Shown here piece by piece: positions 17,009 through 25,536 of a stretch of 64,000 nt of DNA. The translations under genes were made by a program, and so were the position numbers. The number at the start of each line of letters is the position of its first letter. Positions within the stretch are counted from its first letter, which is position 1. The DNA is taken from positions 21,036 to 85,035 of IMG/VR virus record IMGVR_UViG_3300010399_000035. One strand, written 5' to 3'. This DNA comes from a virus. Under the pieces are notes generated by a model, which worked only from the letters and a program-made list of their open reading frames with translations, did no database searches and was not told where the DNA came from.

Positions 17009-19162
17009 CTATACGTCGATCGCTACCTTATCATCCCAGGACGACACGCAACGCTTAAACTCAACCGGCATGGGGACATCAATGCGGCCTTCGTTGTCGG
17101 ACATGATATCAATCATGCCGCGAACCAGCCAACGGTAGGCATCTTCCTGGTGTACTTCGAAGATGATTTCGTCATGCACTGGCATGACAACGTAGGCGCG
17201 AGCGCCAACCTCCTTGAAGTACTTCTCGCACCGGACCATGGAATCCTTCACCATACAGGCTGCGGTGGATTGAATCATGTAGTTGACCGCTTTGTAAGGC
17301 TTATCTTCCTCGATGTGAACCTTACGACCGTATGGGTTCACGATGTACCCATCCCGCGATGCTTGCTTGATGAGCATATCCATATACTGCCGCATCTCTG
17401 GGAGCGCTCCGCTCAGTTCGCGGAGGAATTGGGTGGCTTCCTGGAGCGAACAGTAGAGGAGCTCCGTAATGGTGCTTGGCCCTCCACCATAGATCATAGC
17501 GAACATGATGACTTTTGCTCGACCCCGACTGTTACTCTTGCCGACGGACTTCTCTGCCTTGACGATGTCGTAGTTATGTCTGGCCAGAAAATGGTCCGCC
17601 AACTCCTGGGAGCGTTGGGAGTAGAATCCATAGGTCATAGCGGCCTTGGAGTTCCACTCATACTCCTGCCAGAGCGCGGCCACTTCTGGGGACGAAGGTT
17701 CGTTTCGACCTAGGTCCAGCGCATACGAAGCCGCCTTCAACGCGGAGGGATTGTTGCGCCCACCCCAAGCCTTGTTTGCGCAAGCGGAGTTGGGGTCTCG
17801 TCCGGCGGATATCTCTTGGAGTAGGAAGGGGATTTGCCCAATGGAGGCGAAGAGACGCAACTCCTGCTGTGCATAATCTCCAGCGTACCAGACGTGACCA
17901 GCACGAGGGCCGAAAGGTATCCTTGGACGATAAGAACCAATGTTCGCGTGTGCTGTCTTCGGGTTACCGACTTGCTGTAAGTTCGGATTGTTGCAACTGA
18001 GCCGGAACGTGGTAGTTCCGCATTGATTCACCGATGGGTGGACGCACATACCTCCCGGTGCCAGCGGGTCCGGCAGCATGAGTTCAAGATACTTATCGAA
18101 GAAGAGTTTGATCGCCTGCTCCGCAGCCCGGTAGCCTACGAGCTCCAACACGAACGGTTCCGTCATGAGTTCGCGGAGGGCATTCTTGTCGGTGGAATAT
18201 TCGCCGCTGTCCGATGTTCGCGTGGTCGTTAGGCCTAATCCACCTTGCTCTGGCGGGTTGTACAGCAAGCGGCGAAGCTGAAGCGGAGAGTTGGGATTGA
18301 ATACCAAGTCTTCAAGACTAACTACAGTGGCATATGCTTCTGGACTGTGCGGCCGCAGCCCTTTCTCTTCAATCATCCGCAACATCGATTGATGGTGCTT
18401 GTTCAACGCCGTTCGTGCCTTGGCCAATTCCTCTTTGACTTTTTCTGGTGAGAGTCGCATCCCTCGGCGTTCCAACTTCACCATGATCGGCCAGAGTTCA
18501 CGCTCCGCCTCGTACCCCGCTGCCAGCAGAGGATCGTTGGCGAACTTCTCCTGATAGTAGAGATGTAGCCCCATGGTACGGAAGGTATCCATGCGACAGT
18601 ACTGCTCGCAGCCTTCGGAATCCAGATTGAAGCACTTAGGGAGCCAGTAGTCCTGTTCCGCTACTTCGCCAAGTTTAATTAGCGGAGAGTTGGTTTTAGC
18701 AGCTTGCCGATTGAGCGATTGGCAATGTCGCCGCCACTTCTTCACTTCCTCGCGAAGGGTAGACTCATCGTCGATCGGGATGCCGAGATACTTGCGGGCG
18801 AGCGGCTTGAGTTGGTAGGTATACTCCAGATTGTAAGCCACGCGGGCCTCAATGTGGGTGTCGTGGATTGGCCCGGCCATGGGGATACCCAGTGTCTCCA
18901 GCATGAAGCAGTCGAACTTCGCATTATGGAAGATTTTCGGTAAGTCGCTCCGGGCACACAGTGCCCGAAGCCACTCTATATCTTCTTCCACCACTTCTGG
19001 TTCCCTGGTATACGGATCCACACCCCACTCCACATAAGCGGTGTTGCCATCTTGATCGCACAGTCCCACGGCGAACGGCTTATCGCCGTGCCAATGCATA
19101 ATTCCGCTTGTTTCGGTGTCTATGGCGACAGCTTCGGTTGGGTTGAACTTGCCTATGTCCAT
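17009..19162 (-). CDS. DNA polymerase, family A, with 3'-5' exonuclease
   Basis: 717 residues, the normal length for a phage PolA without the 5'-3' nuclease. Exonuclease sites: D15 and E17 (AIDTETSG), HNAKFD with D84, and a later YCRMDTF. Polymerase motifs: A (GDYAQQELR), B (RGRAKVIMFAMIYGGG, with Phe at the sugar-discrimination position as in E. coli Pol I) and C (PVHDEII). It is the replicative polymerase, working with the primase-ATPase encoded just downstream. Motif A has Gln-Gln where SQIE is usual. Confidence 0.95.
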   Translation of the reverse strand: MDIGKFNPTEAVAIDTETSGIMHWHGDKPFAVGLCDQDGNTAYVEWGVDPYTREPEVVEEDIEWLRALCARSDLPKIFHNAKFDCFMLETLGIPMAGPIHDTHIEARVAYNLEYTYQLKPLARKYLGIPIDDESTLREEVKKWRRHCQSLNRQAAKTNSPLIKLGEVAEQDYWLPKCFNLDSEGCEQYCRMDTFRTMGLHLYYQEKFANDPLLAAGYEAERELWPIMVKLERRGMRLSPEKVKEELAKARTALNKHHQSMLRMIEEKGLRPHSPEAYATVVSLEDLVFNPNSPLQLRRLLYNPPEQGGLGLTTTRTSDSGEYSTDKNALRELMTEPFVLELVGYRAAEQAIKLFFDKYLELMLPDPLAPGGMCVHPSVNQCGTTTFRLSCNNPNLQQVGNPKTAHANIGSYRPRIPFGPRAGHVWYAGDYAQQELRLFASIGQIPFLLQEISAGRDPNSACANKAWGGRNNPSALKAASYALDLGRNEPSSPEVAALWQEYEWNSKAAMTYGFYSQRSQELADHFLARHNYDIVKAEKSVGKSNSRGRAKVIMFAMIYGGGPSTITELLYCSLQEATQFLRELSGALPEMRQYMDMLIKQASRDGYIVNPYGRKVHIEEDKPYKAVNYMIQSTAACMVKDSMVRCEKYFKEVGARAYVVMPVHDEIIFEVHQEDAYRWLVRGMIDIMSDNEGRIDVPMPVEFKRCVSSWDDKVAIDV

Positions 19163-19183
19163 TATATAGTCGATTCGCTAGTC

Positions 19184-19234
19184 GCGGAGCATCTCTCCCA
19201 GAGAATGGGCCATCCTCTGGCAGAGGCGCTCCGC
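19184..19234. repeat. Full palindromic form of the dispersed repeat
   Basis: Head-to-head copies with GCGGAG and CTCCGC at the ends and GGGCC at the centre, in the 79-bp gap between the small Cys protein and the polymerase gene. Confidence 0.9.
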
Positions 19235-19241
19235 GTGCCAC

Positions 19242-19559
19242 CTATAGTACCCAGAACTTATCGTACAATGCTAGTGCGCTCGCCCGTTCGTCGAGCGTCA
19301 TAGCCCGAAGTAGGTTAATACACCGCTGGCACACGTCGGCAAGATGGGTGGATTCTGTCGGGTCGGTTCGCGCTTGGTTAACCTGCTGCTGGCAGAAGTC
19401 TAGGTGATCATCTTCGAGGTTCCAGTCGTCGATCACGATATGTAAGTGGCCACCTGTACTGTGTAAATTGTATACCTCAGCAATTGCGGTGGCCGATTGG
19501 TATACCAAGGTGTTGTCGAGCATAGGAGCGCCATACTTCTGCCAGCAGCCGTAGCACAT
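19242..19559 (-). CDS. Small Cys-pair protein
   Basis: 105 residues from the ATG at 19559 (TAATG overlap with the SDR stop). CYGC at 2-5 and CQRC near 79 could bind one zinc. The middle is acidic (DDWNLEDDHLDF). The frame is open further upstream but only inside the SDR gene. Function unknown. Confidence 0.7.
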   Translation of the reverse strand: MCYGCWQKYGAPMLDNTLVYQSATAIAEVYNLHSTGGHLHIVIDDWNLEDDHLDFCQQQVNQARTDPTESTHLADVCQRCINLLRAMTLDERASALALYDKFWVL

Positions 19560-20314
19560 TAGACGCCCATCCCTCCCGGCATAGTCAGTACGGTGCCGGA
19601 GCACTGTTCGGGCAGACTGTTCACGGCGAAGTCGTACAGCTTCCAGACTTCCTCGAAAGTACATCCGCGTCCGAATGGGCTCTGGGAGAAGTACTTGGTG
19701 GCTTGCTCTTCGGACATGCCCCGCGTCCGCTGGAGCTCACGGATGGCTTGCGCCTTCATCTCCGTGTCGTCAATGCCGCCAGGGGCGATGGAGCACACAA
19801 CGATGGGCAACCGCCCCGCGAACTCCTTCGCGAAGACCTTCGTCAAGGCATCCAGTCCAGCCTTCGAAGCACAGTACCCAGGGCTAGCTCGGAGGCTAAT
19901 TTTGGTGCCCATGGACGAAGTGTTCACAATGCGGCGAAGTCGTTCTCGGGGGACGGATTCGTCGTTTTTAACTCGACGGGCGAATTCCCGGCAGAAAAGG
20001 AACGGAGCCACCAGGTTCACATTTAAAACGGCGCTGAAATCCCCCAAGGAATGGTTCTCGAGGAAGTCGATCTTGGTCATGCCTGCATTGTTAATGAGGA
20101 CGTCGATTGGGCCACCCATGGAAGCTTCAGCCTGGTCGAAGATGTGGTTAAGTTCTTCTTCGAACGAGTATGGTTCGGGGTAGGTGGCGTTGAAGTCGCT
20201 CTCGAAGTCCGGTCCGCCCAAGCCCACGCCGAACACCTCATGCCCTTGCTCCAGCAGTCGTTCCCGGATATAGGCTCCAATGCTGCGCGAGCAGCCTGTC
20301 ATTAAGATTCTCAT
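19559..20314 (-). CDS. Short-chain dehydrogenase/reductase (SDR)
   Basis: 251 residues with the classical signature: TGCSRSIG cofactor loop (6-13), NNAG, catalytic Ser in NTSSMG, YCASK, and the C-terminal PGG turn. It should be an NAD(P)(H)-dependent oxidoreductase with a Rossmann fold; the substrate cannot be read from the sequence. It lies between replication and nucleotide genes, so a sugar-nucleotide or nucleobase-related reaction is conceivable. SDR genes are rare in phages of this kind. Confidence 0.9.
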   Translation of the reverse strand: MRILMTGCSRSIGAYIRERLLEQGHEVFGVGLGGPDFESDFNATYPEPYSFEEELNHIFDQAEASMGGPIDVLINNAGMTKIDFLENHSLGDFSAVLNVNLVAPFLFCREFARRVKNDESVPRERLRRIVNTSSMGTKISLRASPGYCASKAGLDALTKVFAKEFAGRLPIVVCSIAPGGIDDTEMKAQAIRELQRTRGMSEEQATKYFSQSPFGRGCTFEEVWKLYDFAVNSLPEQCSGTVLTMPGGMGV

Positions 20315-20667
20315 TCTTTCCGTTCCCTTCTAGTGTCTACCTGCTTCGACAAGCGGGAGAAATTCTCCATATCGTCGTAGGTGTCTTCGTTGTAGTCGTA
20401 CGGTCGAGCCGCACGGACAGCCTTGATCATGACCATGACCAATCCCGCTACATGTGGCGGAATGGCGTGTGGTAGCTTGATGTTGTAGTGTGCCTCGATG
20501 AGTCCAGTGAGCGCGATGCCCGTAGCGCGGAAGGAGTCGTTGGCGTCGCCGTAGACCTTGGACCTCTCGGCGGTGATGGCGTCTAGCTTTCCGTTGCCAT
20601 TTAAATTGCGTTTAGAGCCATTTACAGGCGACTTGGGCGGTTTGGCGAAGGAAGCGCTGTGGCTCAT
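20311..20667 (-). CDS. DUF6378-like protein
   Basis: 118 residues from the ATG at 20667, which overlaps the thyX-like stop as ATGA. A basic, Ser/Asn-rich N-terminus is followed by a conserved-looking block: ERSKVYGDANDSFRATGIAL, then VMIKAVRAARPYDYNEDTYDDMENF. This matches the pattern of small phage proteins of the DUF6378 type, with an YGD motif and a Lys-Arg-Ala helix. Function unknown. Confidence 0.65.
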   Translation of the reverse strand: MSHSASFAKPPKSPVNGSKRNLNGNGKLDAITAERSKVYGDANDSFRATGIALTGLIEAHYNIKLPHAIPPHVAGLVMVMIKAVRAARPYDYNEDTYDDMENFSRLSKQVDTRRERKE

Positions 20668-21899
20668 GATTGGTCTCCTGGAAGGCCATTCATGGCGTCG
20701 AAGCCCCACACTTCGGAGAACTTGGCCGCGTTACGTTCCAGCATCTCGGCTTCGACGGGTCGGGTGGGGGTCCAGTTGCGGATATCCTTCGCCTGCTCAA
20801 GGTCATCTCGACCGTTACGCGCCATCCAAGCTGGGTTGTCTATTCCGCTAACTTTTCCGGAGAGCGCATCGTCTACAGCCTGCAGTGCCTCTTCCGTCTG
20901 ATATCGTATGAAAATGGGGCAAGGTGGCATACCATCACTACCCTGGATCCGCTCCACATTCGTCCCGGCGACGGGGCAGCCAACGTACTTCCCCTTCTTG
21001 ATGCACTTGGGCAAGCCTACCACCGCGAAGAGCGGATCGACTTCCACCAAGCATTTGCGCATGCCCATGATGACAGGTTCCCAAAGGCCAGCCTGTGCGA
21101 CCCAAGATGCGCGCTTCCCCAGAATATGGATCATCGCGGCCAGATTCACGCTCCACGTGATGTCTCCGGTGGCACCGACGGGGACGAGTTGGCGGCAGTC
21201 TTCGATGTGGACTCCTGCTTTCTGCAACTTGCGGTATGCGTCCTGTAGCTGCTTCATTACATCCCGGTAGAACTTCTCCGCCGGAATTGGCGCTGGTACC
21301 CAACCATTCTCTCCGTCGTGGACGTGGTTCTCTACCATCTTCCCCTTCAACGACTCCGGCACTATGTACCGACCTTCGTCGTAGAAGGTATCGAATGGGA
21401 TTACACGCGAGGTCTGCGCCCACCAACTCGAATCGTGGAAGTTGGGAATCTGGTCCATGTGCTGCAACCCCTCCCCAGCCAATAGGTGCTGTATGGGTTC
21501 GGGGATGATATCCACCCCAACACGCGGATCCAACTTCGTGCCCAGACGATGGCGCACCAACTGTTCGCGGAGGGAGATCGGGATACCTTGCAGATGGAAG
21601 ACGAAGTTGAGGTTCTCTACAACTGGGATGCTCTCGGCGAGGATCATCTCGACTTCGGCGCGGATGGAAGCGGCGCAGTCACGAACTGCGTTGGTATCCT
21701 TATCGAATCCAAGCATTCTACAGTCGGACAGGACTGCATCGTGCTTCCAACCAAAGGTTGGCATTCCGTCCTTACTGGCTTTCAGAATGCTTTCTATATC
21801 CTCGGGGCTCGGCAGTGGCTTGTTCGAGCGCGACTGACGCCAAATGTAGAACAGCGTGCCAACAGGGTGGGATGGGGCGGAGATGAGACTGACTTTCAT
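20664..21899 (-). CDS. thyX: Flavin-dependent thymidylate synthase-like protein
   Basis: 411 residues from the ATG at 21899 (AGGA 10 bp upstream); a longer frame would only add residues encoded by a dispersed repeat. The ThyX signature starts with RHR in LREQLVRHRLGTKLDPRVG (about 140), but the later Ser and NE residues of the usual RHR-x7-S motif are missing. A second family block is DCRQLVPVGATGDITWSVNLAAMIHILGKR. The protein is long for ThyX (usually 220-300). It may make dTMP from dUMP with FAD and methylene-folate, or act on a related pyrimidine. Neighbours are other nucleotide enzymes. Confidence 0.75.
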   Translation of the reverse strand: MKVSLISAPSHPVGTLFYIWRQSRSNKPLPSPEDIESILKASKDGMPTFGWKHDAVLSDCRMLGFDKDTNAVRDCAASIRAEVEMILAESIPVVENLNFVFHLQGIPISLREQLVRHRLGTKLDPRVGVDIIPEPIQHLLAGEGLQHMDQIPNFHDSSWWAQTSRVIPFDTFYDEGRYIVPESLKGKMVENHVHDGENGWVPAPIPAEKFYRDVMKQLQDAYRKLQKAGVHIEDCRQLVPVGATGDITWSVNLAAMIHILGKRASWVAQAGLWEPVIMGMRKCLVEVDPLFAVVGLPKCIKKGKYVGCPVAGTNVERIQGSDGMPPCPIFIRYQTEEALQAVDDALSGKVSGIDNPAWMARNGRDDLEQAKDIRNWTPTRPVEAEMLERNAAKFSEVWGFDAMNGLPGDQS

Positions 21900-21925
21900 G
21901 ATTCTCGGTTCCTTTTTAACGGCTT

Positions 21926-21952
21926 GGCTATCTTCTGGGAGAGATGCTCCGC
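21926..21952 (-). repeat. Dispersed repeat copy upstream of thyX
   Basis: Almost perfect, in the sense direction of the minus-strand mRNA, 26 bp before the thyX ATG and 3 bp after the previous stop. Reading through it in frame would add SLPEDS to the protein. Confidence 0.9.
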
Positions 21953-21955
21953 AGT

Positions 21956-22273
21956 TCACGTAACGGGTACTTTGGCGGCGGAGGTTGGTGGGAAGTCCAT
22001 CCAGCCGTGCTCGACAATACGGACATCCCAGTATTCAGGCATTTCGGCGCACATGAGCTCGGCAGACTCGCGGTCCGCGAAGTGGAGTCCTTTGTTGGGA
22101 TCGGTGGTCCAGCAGACGCCTTGGGTGTGCTGGTCGATCCGCCACGATATGAATCCGGTGACTCCGTTCGGTGTGTCCGCGATTAGTTCCGGAGTGTACT
22201 TGTCCAGGCGCGGTTCGAATGGCGTGCCTTGGAAGTACTGCTCGATCATCCAACAGGTTTGTCCTGGTTCCAT
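21956..22273 (-). CDS. Unknown 105-residue protein
   Basis: Starts MEPGQTCWMIEQYFQG, Trp-rich with SWRIDQHTQGVCW. No family recognised. Ends 3 bp before a dispersed repeat. Confidence 0.65.
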   Translation of the reverse strand: MEPGQTCWMIEQYFQGTPFEPRLDKYTPELIADTPNGVTGFISWRIDQHTQGVCWTTDPNKGLHFADRESAELMCAEMPEYWDVRIVEHGWMDFPPTSAAKVPVT

Positions 22274-22305
22274 AATTTCTCTTCTGTGGTTGGGTCGGGT
22301 TGGAG

Positions 22306-22929
22306 TTACAAGCTAATGGAATGCCCTGCCCGCTTCATGATTTCCTTGACGAGCTCCACCGTCTGGTCAACTAAGGGACGGATGAAGTCGTACCGAGGGT
22401 TCATGAATATGGCGGTGTAGTCGCGCATAGTTTGGTAGTTTTCTACCACGGTGGAGTTAGCGTTCGTGACCTCAGCGTAGAGGTAGCTCACCACGGACAG
22501 GTAGTCGGCGAAGGCTACGATGGCACCCTCGTTAGTGGAGTCCTTCGCGTTGGCCCACATTACCGCCATGCGCGTGGCGTAGGTCGGGTCTGGGTAGAGC
22601 ACACTAATGAGGGTCTCTATCTCCTTTTCCGCAGCTGCATCCAACGCATCTTTAAGTTGCGGATTGGAGTATTTGAACGGCCTCTGAAAATCGCCTGTGC
22701 GGGCTTCGTCCATGTCGTGAATCAACGCACGACGGAGCACCTGCAGTTCGTCAACGTCGGTGCGGTGGGTCTCCTTGCGAATCCAATCGCAAATGAACAT
22801 GGAATAGACGGCAACGTACGCGGTGTGCTCTGCAACATTCTCCCGATGCAACACCAAACTGGTCGAATGCCGGTTCACATAGCGAAGCCGGTTCACGTCG
22901 CCCGTCAGCAGTGTTCGTATGTTTAGCAT
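22306..22929 (-). CDS. HD-domain phosphohydrolase (YfbR/HDDC2-like)
   Basis: 207 residues. Metal-binding HD pattern: His in HRENVAEHTAYVA (about 29-41), HD in ALIHDMDEARTGD (about 70-82), and a later Asp in FADYLSV. This is the layout of 5'-deoxynucleotidases such as YfbR. It probably hydrolyses nucleotides of the dNMP or dNTP pool, matching its neighbours. Start overlaps the stop of the deoxyribosyltransferase gene. Confidence 0.8.
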   Translation of the reverse strand: MLNIRTLLTGDVNRLRYVNRHSTSLVLHRENVAEHTAYVAVYSMFICDWIRKETHRTDVDELQVLRRALIHDMDEARTGDFQRPFKYSNPQLKDALDAAAEKEIETLISVLYPDPTYATRMAVMWANAKDSTNEGAIVAFADYLSVVSYLYAEVTNANSTVVENYQTMRDYTAIFMNPRYDFIRPLVDQTVELVKEIMKRAGHSISL

Positions 22930-23648
22930 TCGGCCTCCACTTCAACCATACGCGGAGTATCCTCTCCAGAGGAGGGCCCAGTTTCTGGTAGGGTTTCCTG
23001 CTGGGCAGCCCAGGCTTCGCAAACGGACCAGTTGAAGTGTTGGGCCTTCACCGGCAAATTAGCGAGCTCACCACTGATGCCATATACGCTGGTGAGACGG
23101 CTACGATCGTAGATAGAGTTGGGGATGCAGCCGCTGAGTTCGGAGTCCAGGAACAGTGCCAACCTGGAGTACCCAGACAGGAGCCCGTCGCAGCCATGCG
23201 TCAACATAACGTTCAAGTGCTCAGCCTTCTTCGTTGGGTGGAAGCCGACGACAAGCTTGCCTAGTCCTCTGGCCGTACCCATCTCCCAAACTGTACCTGT
23301 GTCGGGGAGTTCGAGCTCCCTTATAGGCACGGTGATATCCACCTTCAAATCGGTGTATTCGCTGTGCTTCGGTTCCAACTTGCAAGCGCAAATGCGCTCG
23401 TTCGGCGGTAACGCATACGCAAGCACCGCCAAGAGCAAATCACACTCCTGGATGGACTGCTCGTTCCAGTTGAAGAGGGGGAGCCAAGCGGCAGGATTCT
23501 TGCGCTGGTCCTTCGGGGGTAGGAAGGGCTCGCTGCCGAGTCGAGGGGAGAGGAATTCGTGTCCGGCAGAGGTGATTATGTCTTCAATTGTGGCAATGAT
23601 GCCGCGTTGGGGCTCGTTGAAGAGCGGTGCGGCTATGTAGATTTTCAT
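22923..23648 (-). CDS. Nucleoside 2-deoxyribosyltransferase-like protein
   Basis: 241 residues. N-terminal MKIYIAAPLFNEPQRG is the family hallmark; ECDLLLAVL (about 69-77) and DTGTVWEMGTARGLGKLVVG (about 117-136) are the Asp and Glu active-site blocks. It would exchange bases on deoxynucleosides, or hydrolyse them. The C-terminus (GPSSGEDTPRMVEV) comes from a dispersed repeat. AGGAG precedes the start. Confidence 0.85.
   Translation of the reverse strand: MKIYIAAPLFNEPQRGIIATIEDIITSAGHEFLSPRLGSEPFLPPKDQRKNPAAWLPLFNWNEQSIQECDLLLAVLAYALPPNERICACKLEPKHSEYTDLKVDITVPIRELELPDTGTVWEMGTARGLGKLVVGFHPTKKAEHLNVMLTHGCDGLLSGYSRLALFLDSELSGCIPNSIYDRSRLTSVYGISGELANLPVKAQHFNWSVCEAWAAQQETLPETGPSSGEDTPRMVEVEAEC
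22952..22979 (+). repeat. Dispersed repeat in the 3' end of the deoxyribosyltransferase gene
   Basis: Forward copy, antisense to the gene, encoding GPSSGEDTPR near its C-terminus. A weak reverse half follows to about 22996. Confidence 0.85.
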
Positions 23649-23669
23649 TATACTCCTTGAACGGCTTAC

Positions 23670-23702
23670 CCAGGGAGTAGCGCCTACGGCGCTACTCCCT
23701 GG
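23670..23702. repeat. 15-bp perfect inverted repeat
   Basis: CCAGGGAGTAGCGCC and its exact complement are separated by TAC, between the DUF669 stop and the deoxyribosyltransferase start. No T-run follows it on the minus strand, so it may be an mRNA processing or stabilising hairpin rather than a terminator. Confidence 0.7.
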
Positions 23703-23726
23703 TTTAGTTGTGCAACGAACAAACGA

Positions 23727-24470
23727 CTACGCCGTTGGAACTTCCAAACCTTCCGGTTCGACTTCGAGATCGGAGTAAGCCACTTCATGCTTCACGAACT
23801 TTCCGTTCGCGCCCGGCACCTTGATCAGGGCAATCTCGGTATCGTCGTCGAGGGAGTCCACGGTGCCTTCGGTGCGAGCACCGTCCAAGTCGAAGAAGGC
23901 CTTCATGCCCTTGCGGAGCTCTACTTCCTCTGGAGCAGAAGGTGGTTGCTGCGCCGAAGGCGCGGCAGCCGACTGCTGCACACCATTGGAAGTTGCGGGG
24001 GTTGGCCGCTGCACTGGGGCCGGTTCCCCTTCGTCTTCGGCATTGTAGTTGGGGAGCAACTTCACGACCCTTAAGTTCTGAAAGTCGGAGTTGGGTGGGG
24101 TCTTGAGCGTGATCTTCATCACCAGGTGCTGCTCGACGAGATCTTCCAGTACGGTCTCGAGTTGGGTCAGGTCAATAGCGGCAGCATCCACACCTAGTGC
24201 GGAGAGTCGCCACACCAGCGGCTCCAGGCCACGCTGGCCTTCCAAGCCCAAGTACTCGTACTTCGTGGTGCCAGCCTTGTCACCTTCGAGGAAGGTGTAG
24301 CCCCAGCGGATCTGGATCTTACCGGAGTTCTTGGACTCGTCCAAGTCGGCGCTGGTGAGCTCCGCAATGTAGGAGCCGTCCGGTGGGTTCTCGAAGTTGC
24401 CCTTCTTGGCCTTCTCGACGGTTTCGGCCCATTCTTGGTTTGCGTTCTTGAGGAATCTGTTGAGGTTCAT
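23727..24470 (-). CDS. DUF669-like single-stranded DNA-binding protein candidate
   Basis: 247 residues. Residues 1-135 (MNLNRFLKNANQEWAE, later DGSYIAELTSADLDESKNSG) match the phage DUF669 pattern, genes often next to RecA-fold or annealing proteins. A Pro/Ala/Gln-rich linker (about 145-175) leads to a small barrel (LRKGMKAFFDLDGARTEGTV). The neighbour is an ATPase of the Sak4 kind, so a role in recombination or replication is likely; ssDNA binding is inferred. Confidence 0.7.
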   Translation of the reverse strand: MNLNRFLKNANQEWAETVEKAKKGNFENPPDGSYIAELTSADLDESKNSGKIQIRWGYTFLEGDKAGTTKYEYLGLEGQRGLEPLVWRLSALGVDAAAIDLTQLETVLEDLVEQHLVMKITLKTPPNSDFQNLRVVKLLPNYNAEDEGEPAPVQRPTPATSNGVQQSAAAPSAQQPPSAPEEVELRKGMKAFFDLDGARTEGTVDSLDDDTEIALIKVPGANGKFVKHEVAYSDLEVEPEGLEVPTA

Positions 24471-24564
24471 TCCATGTACCCTTTACCTTTTCGTAGGTAT
24501 ACCTTTGCGTAGATTTGTTGACATTGTGGTGCCGGTCGTACAGCTTGAGTGCAGGTAGTTTTTA

Positions 24565-24591
24565 GGCCCCTCTTCTGGAGAGAGTCTCCGC
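24565..24591 (-). repeat. Dispersed repeat copy, intergenic
   Basis: Good copy in the sense direction, in the 157-bp gap between the ATPase gene and the DUF669 gene, which holds nothing else recognisable. Confidence 0.85.
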
Positions 24592-24627
24592 AGTCCATAG
24601 GTAGTTGTGTGCGCATAGCGCAACCAA

Positions 24628-25536
24628 CTATCGCCTTCCGGCAGGAAGCTTCGCCTTCGTCTCAGAGAGGCCGGTGCGGACCTTCGGTTCCATCGTGTCC
24701 GCTTGGAGGTTATTGAAGGCGTCCAAGATGTTGGAGTAGCCTTCGGCGGCTGAAGCGCCCATGGGGATAGAGTGGATTCGCTGTTTGGGATCCTCAGAAG
24801 AAACGAAGTGACCATCGACGCGATGGCCGGCATCAACCATATCGCTCCCAGAAATCGTGAGCAACCGGTCGTGACCGTAGTAGCCGTAGTAAGCAATGAT
24901 GTCTACGAAGCCGGTCACGAACTTGCGCGCTTGTCCGGGCATGGTGGGGATAATCTTGTTGTACTTCCCGCCAGAAGCTTCCTGGAATTCGGACTCCGTG
25001 GCGTGGCTGAGGAACATCACGCCACGCCCTGTAGCAATCAGTTCCAGAATGGTGCTGGTGAATTCCTGCTTGATGATGCTCCAGGTCTTGCCGAAGTCGT
25101 TGTTGTCGGAGGGGTGATCGAAACCTTCGCGTCGCCCCACGAACTGCACGCACCGCTCGTAAGCGATGTCAATCGTGTCGATCACGATGGTGGAATACTG
25201 ACTAGTGCCCTTCAGCGCCTTCAGGTAGCCTTTGAAAGCATCCCAAGACGGACACTCCACTTGGTAGATGGAGAGCCCCTTGCCGCCAGGCTCGAACATC
25301 ATGAAGAGTGCCTCGGGGAATTGAGCCGCCAGGGAGGTCTTGCCAATCTTCCGCTCCCCGTAGATGAGCCAGGTGTAGTCGCCGAGTTCCGGTTTGGGTT
25401 CGGAGCGAGTGGTGGGCAAGGCGAAGGCCCCACCGCTAGATTGGGTGGGGGTAGCACCATTAGATGGTGCGAACCGGTTAGTGTCGGTTGGTGGCTGATT
25501 GAGCGGGGTACTACTTCTTACGGGGACGGATGCCAT
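24628..25536 (-). CDS. RecA-fold ATPase (Sak4/AAA_24-like)
   Basis: 302 residues. A low-complexity Pro/Thr N-terminus (1-45), then Walker A GERKIGKTS (about 60-68), Walker B TIVIDTIDI (about 115-123) and a sensor in GVMFLSHATE. Short phage ATPases of this kind act in single-strand annealing or recombination with an SSB-like partner, here the next gene. AAAGGAG lies 12 bp before the start. Confidence 0.8.
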   Translation of the reverse strand: MASVPVRSSTPLNQPPTDTNRFAPSNGATPTQSSGGAFALPTTRSEPKPELGDYTWLIYGERKIGKTSLAAQFPEALFMMFEPGGKGLSIYQVECPSWDAFKGYLKALKGTSQYSTIVIDTIDIAYERCVQFVGRREGFDHPSDNNDFGKTWSIIKQEFTSTILELIATGRGVMFLSHATESEFQEASGGKYNKIIPTMPGQARKFVTGFVDIIAYYGYYGHDRLLTISGSDMVDAGHRVDGHFVSSEDPKQRIHSIPMGASAAEGYSNILDAFNNLQADTMEPKVRTGLSETKAKLPAGRR

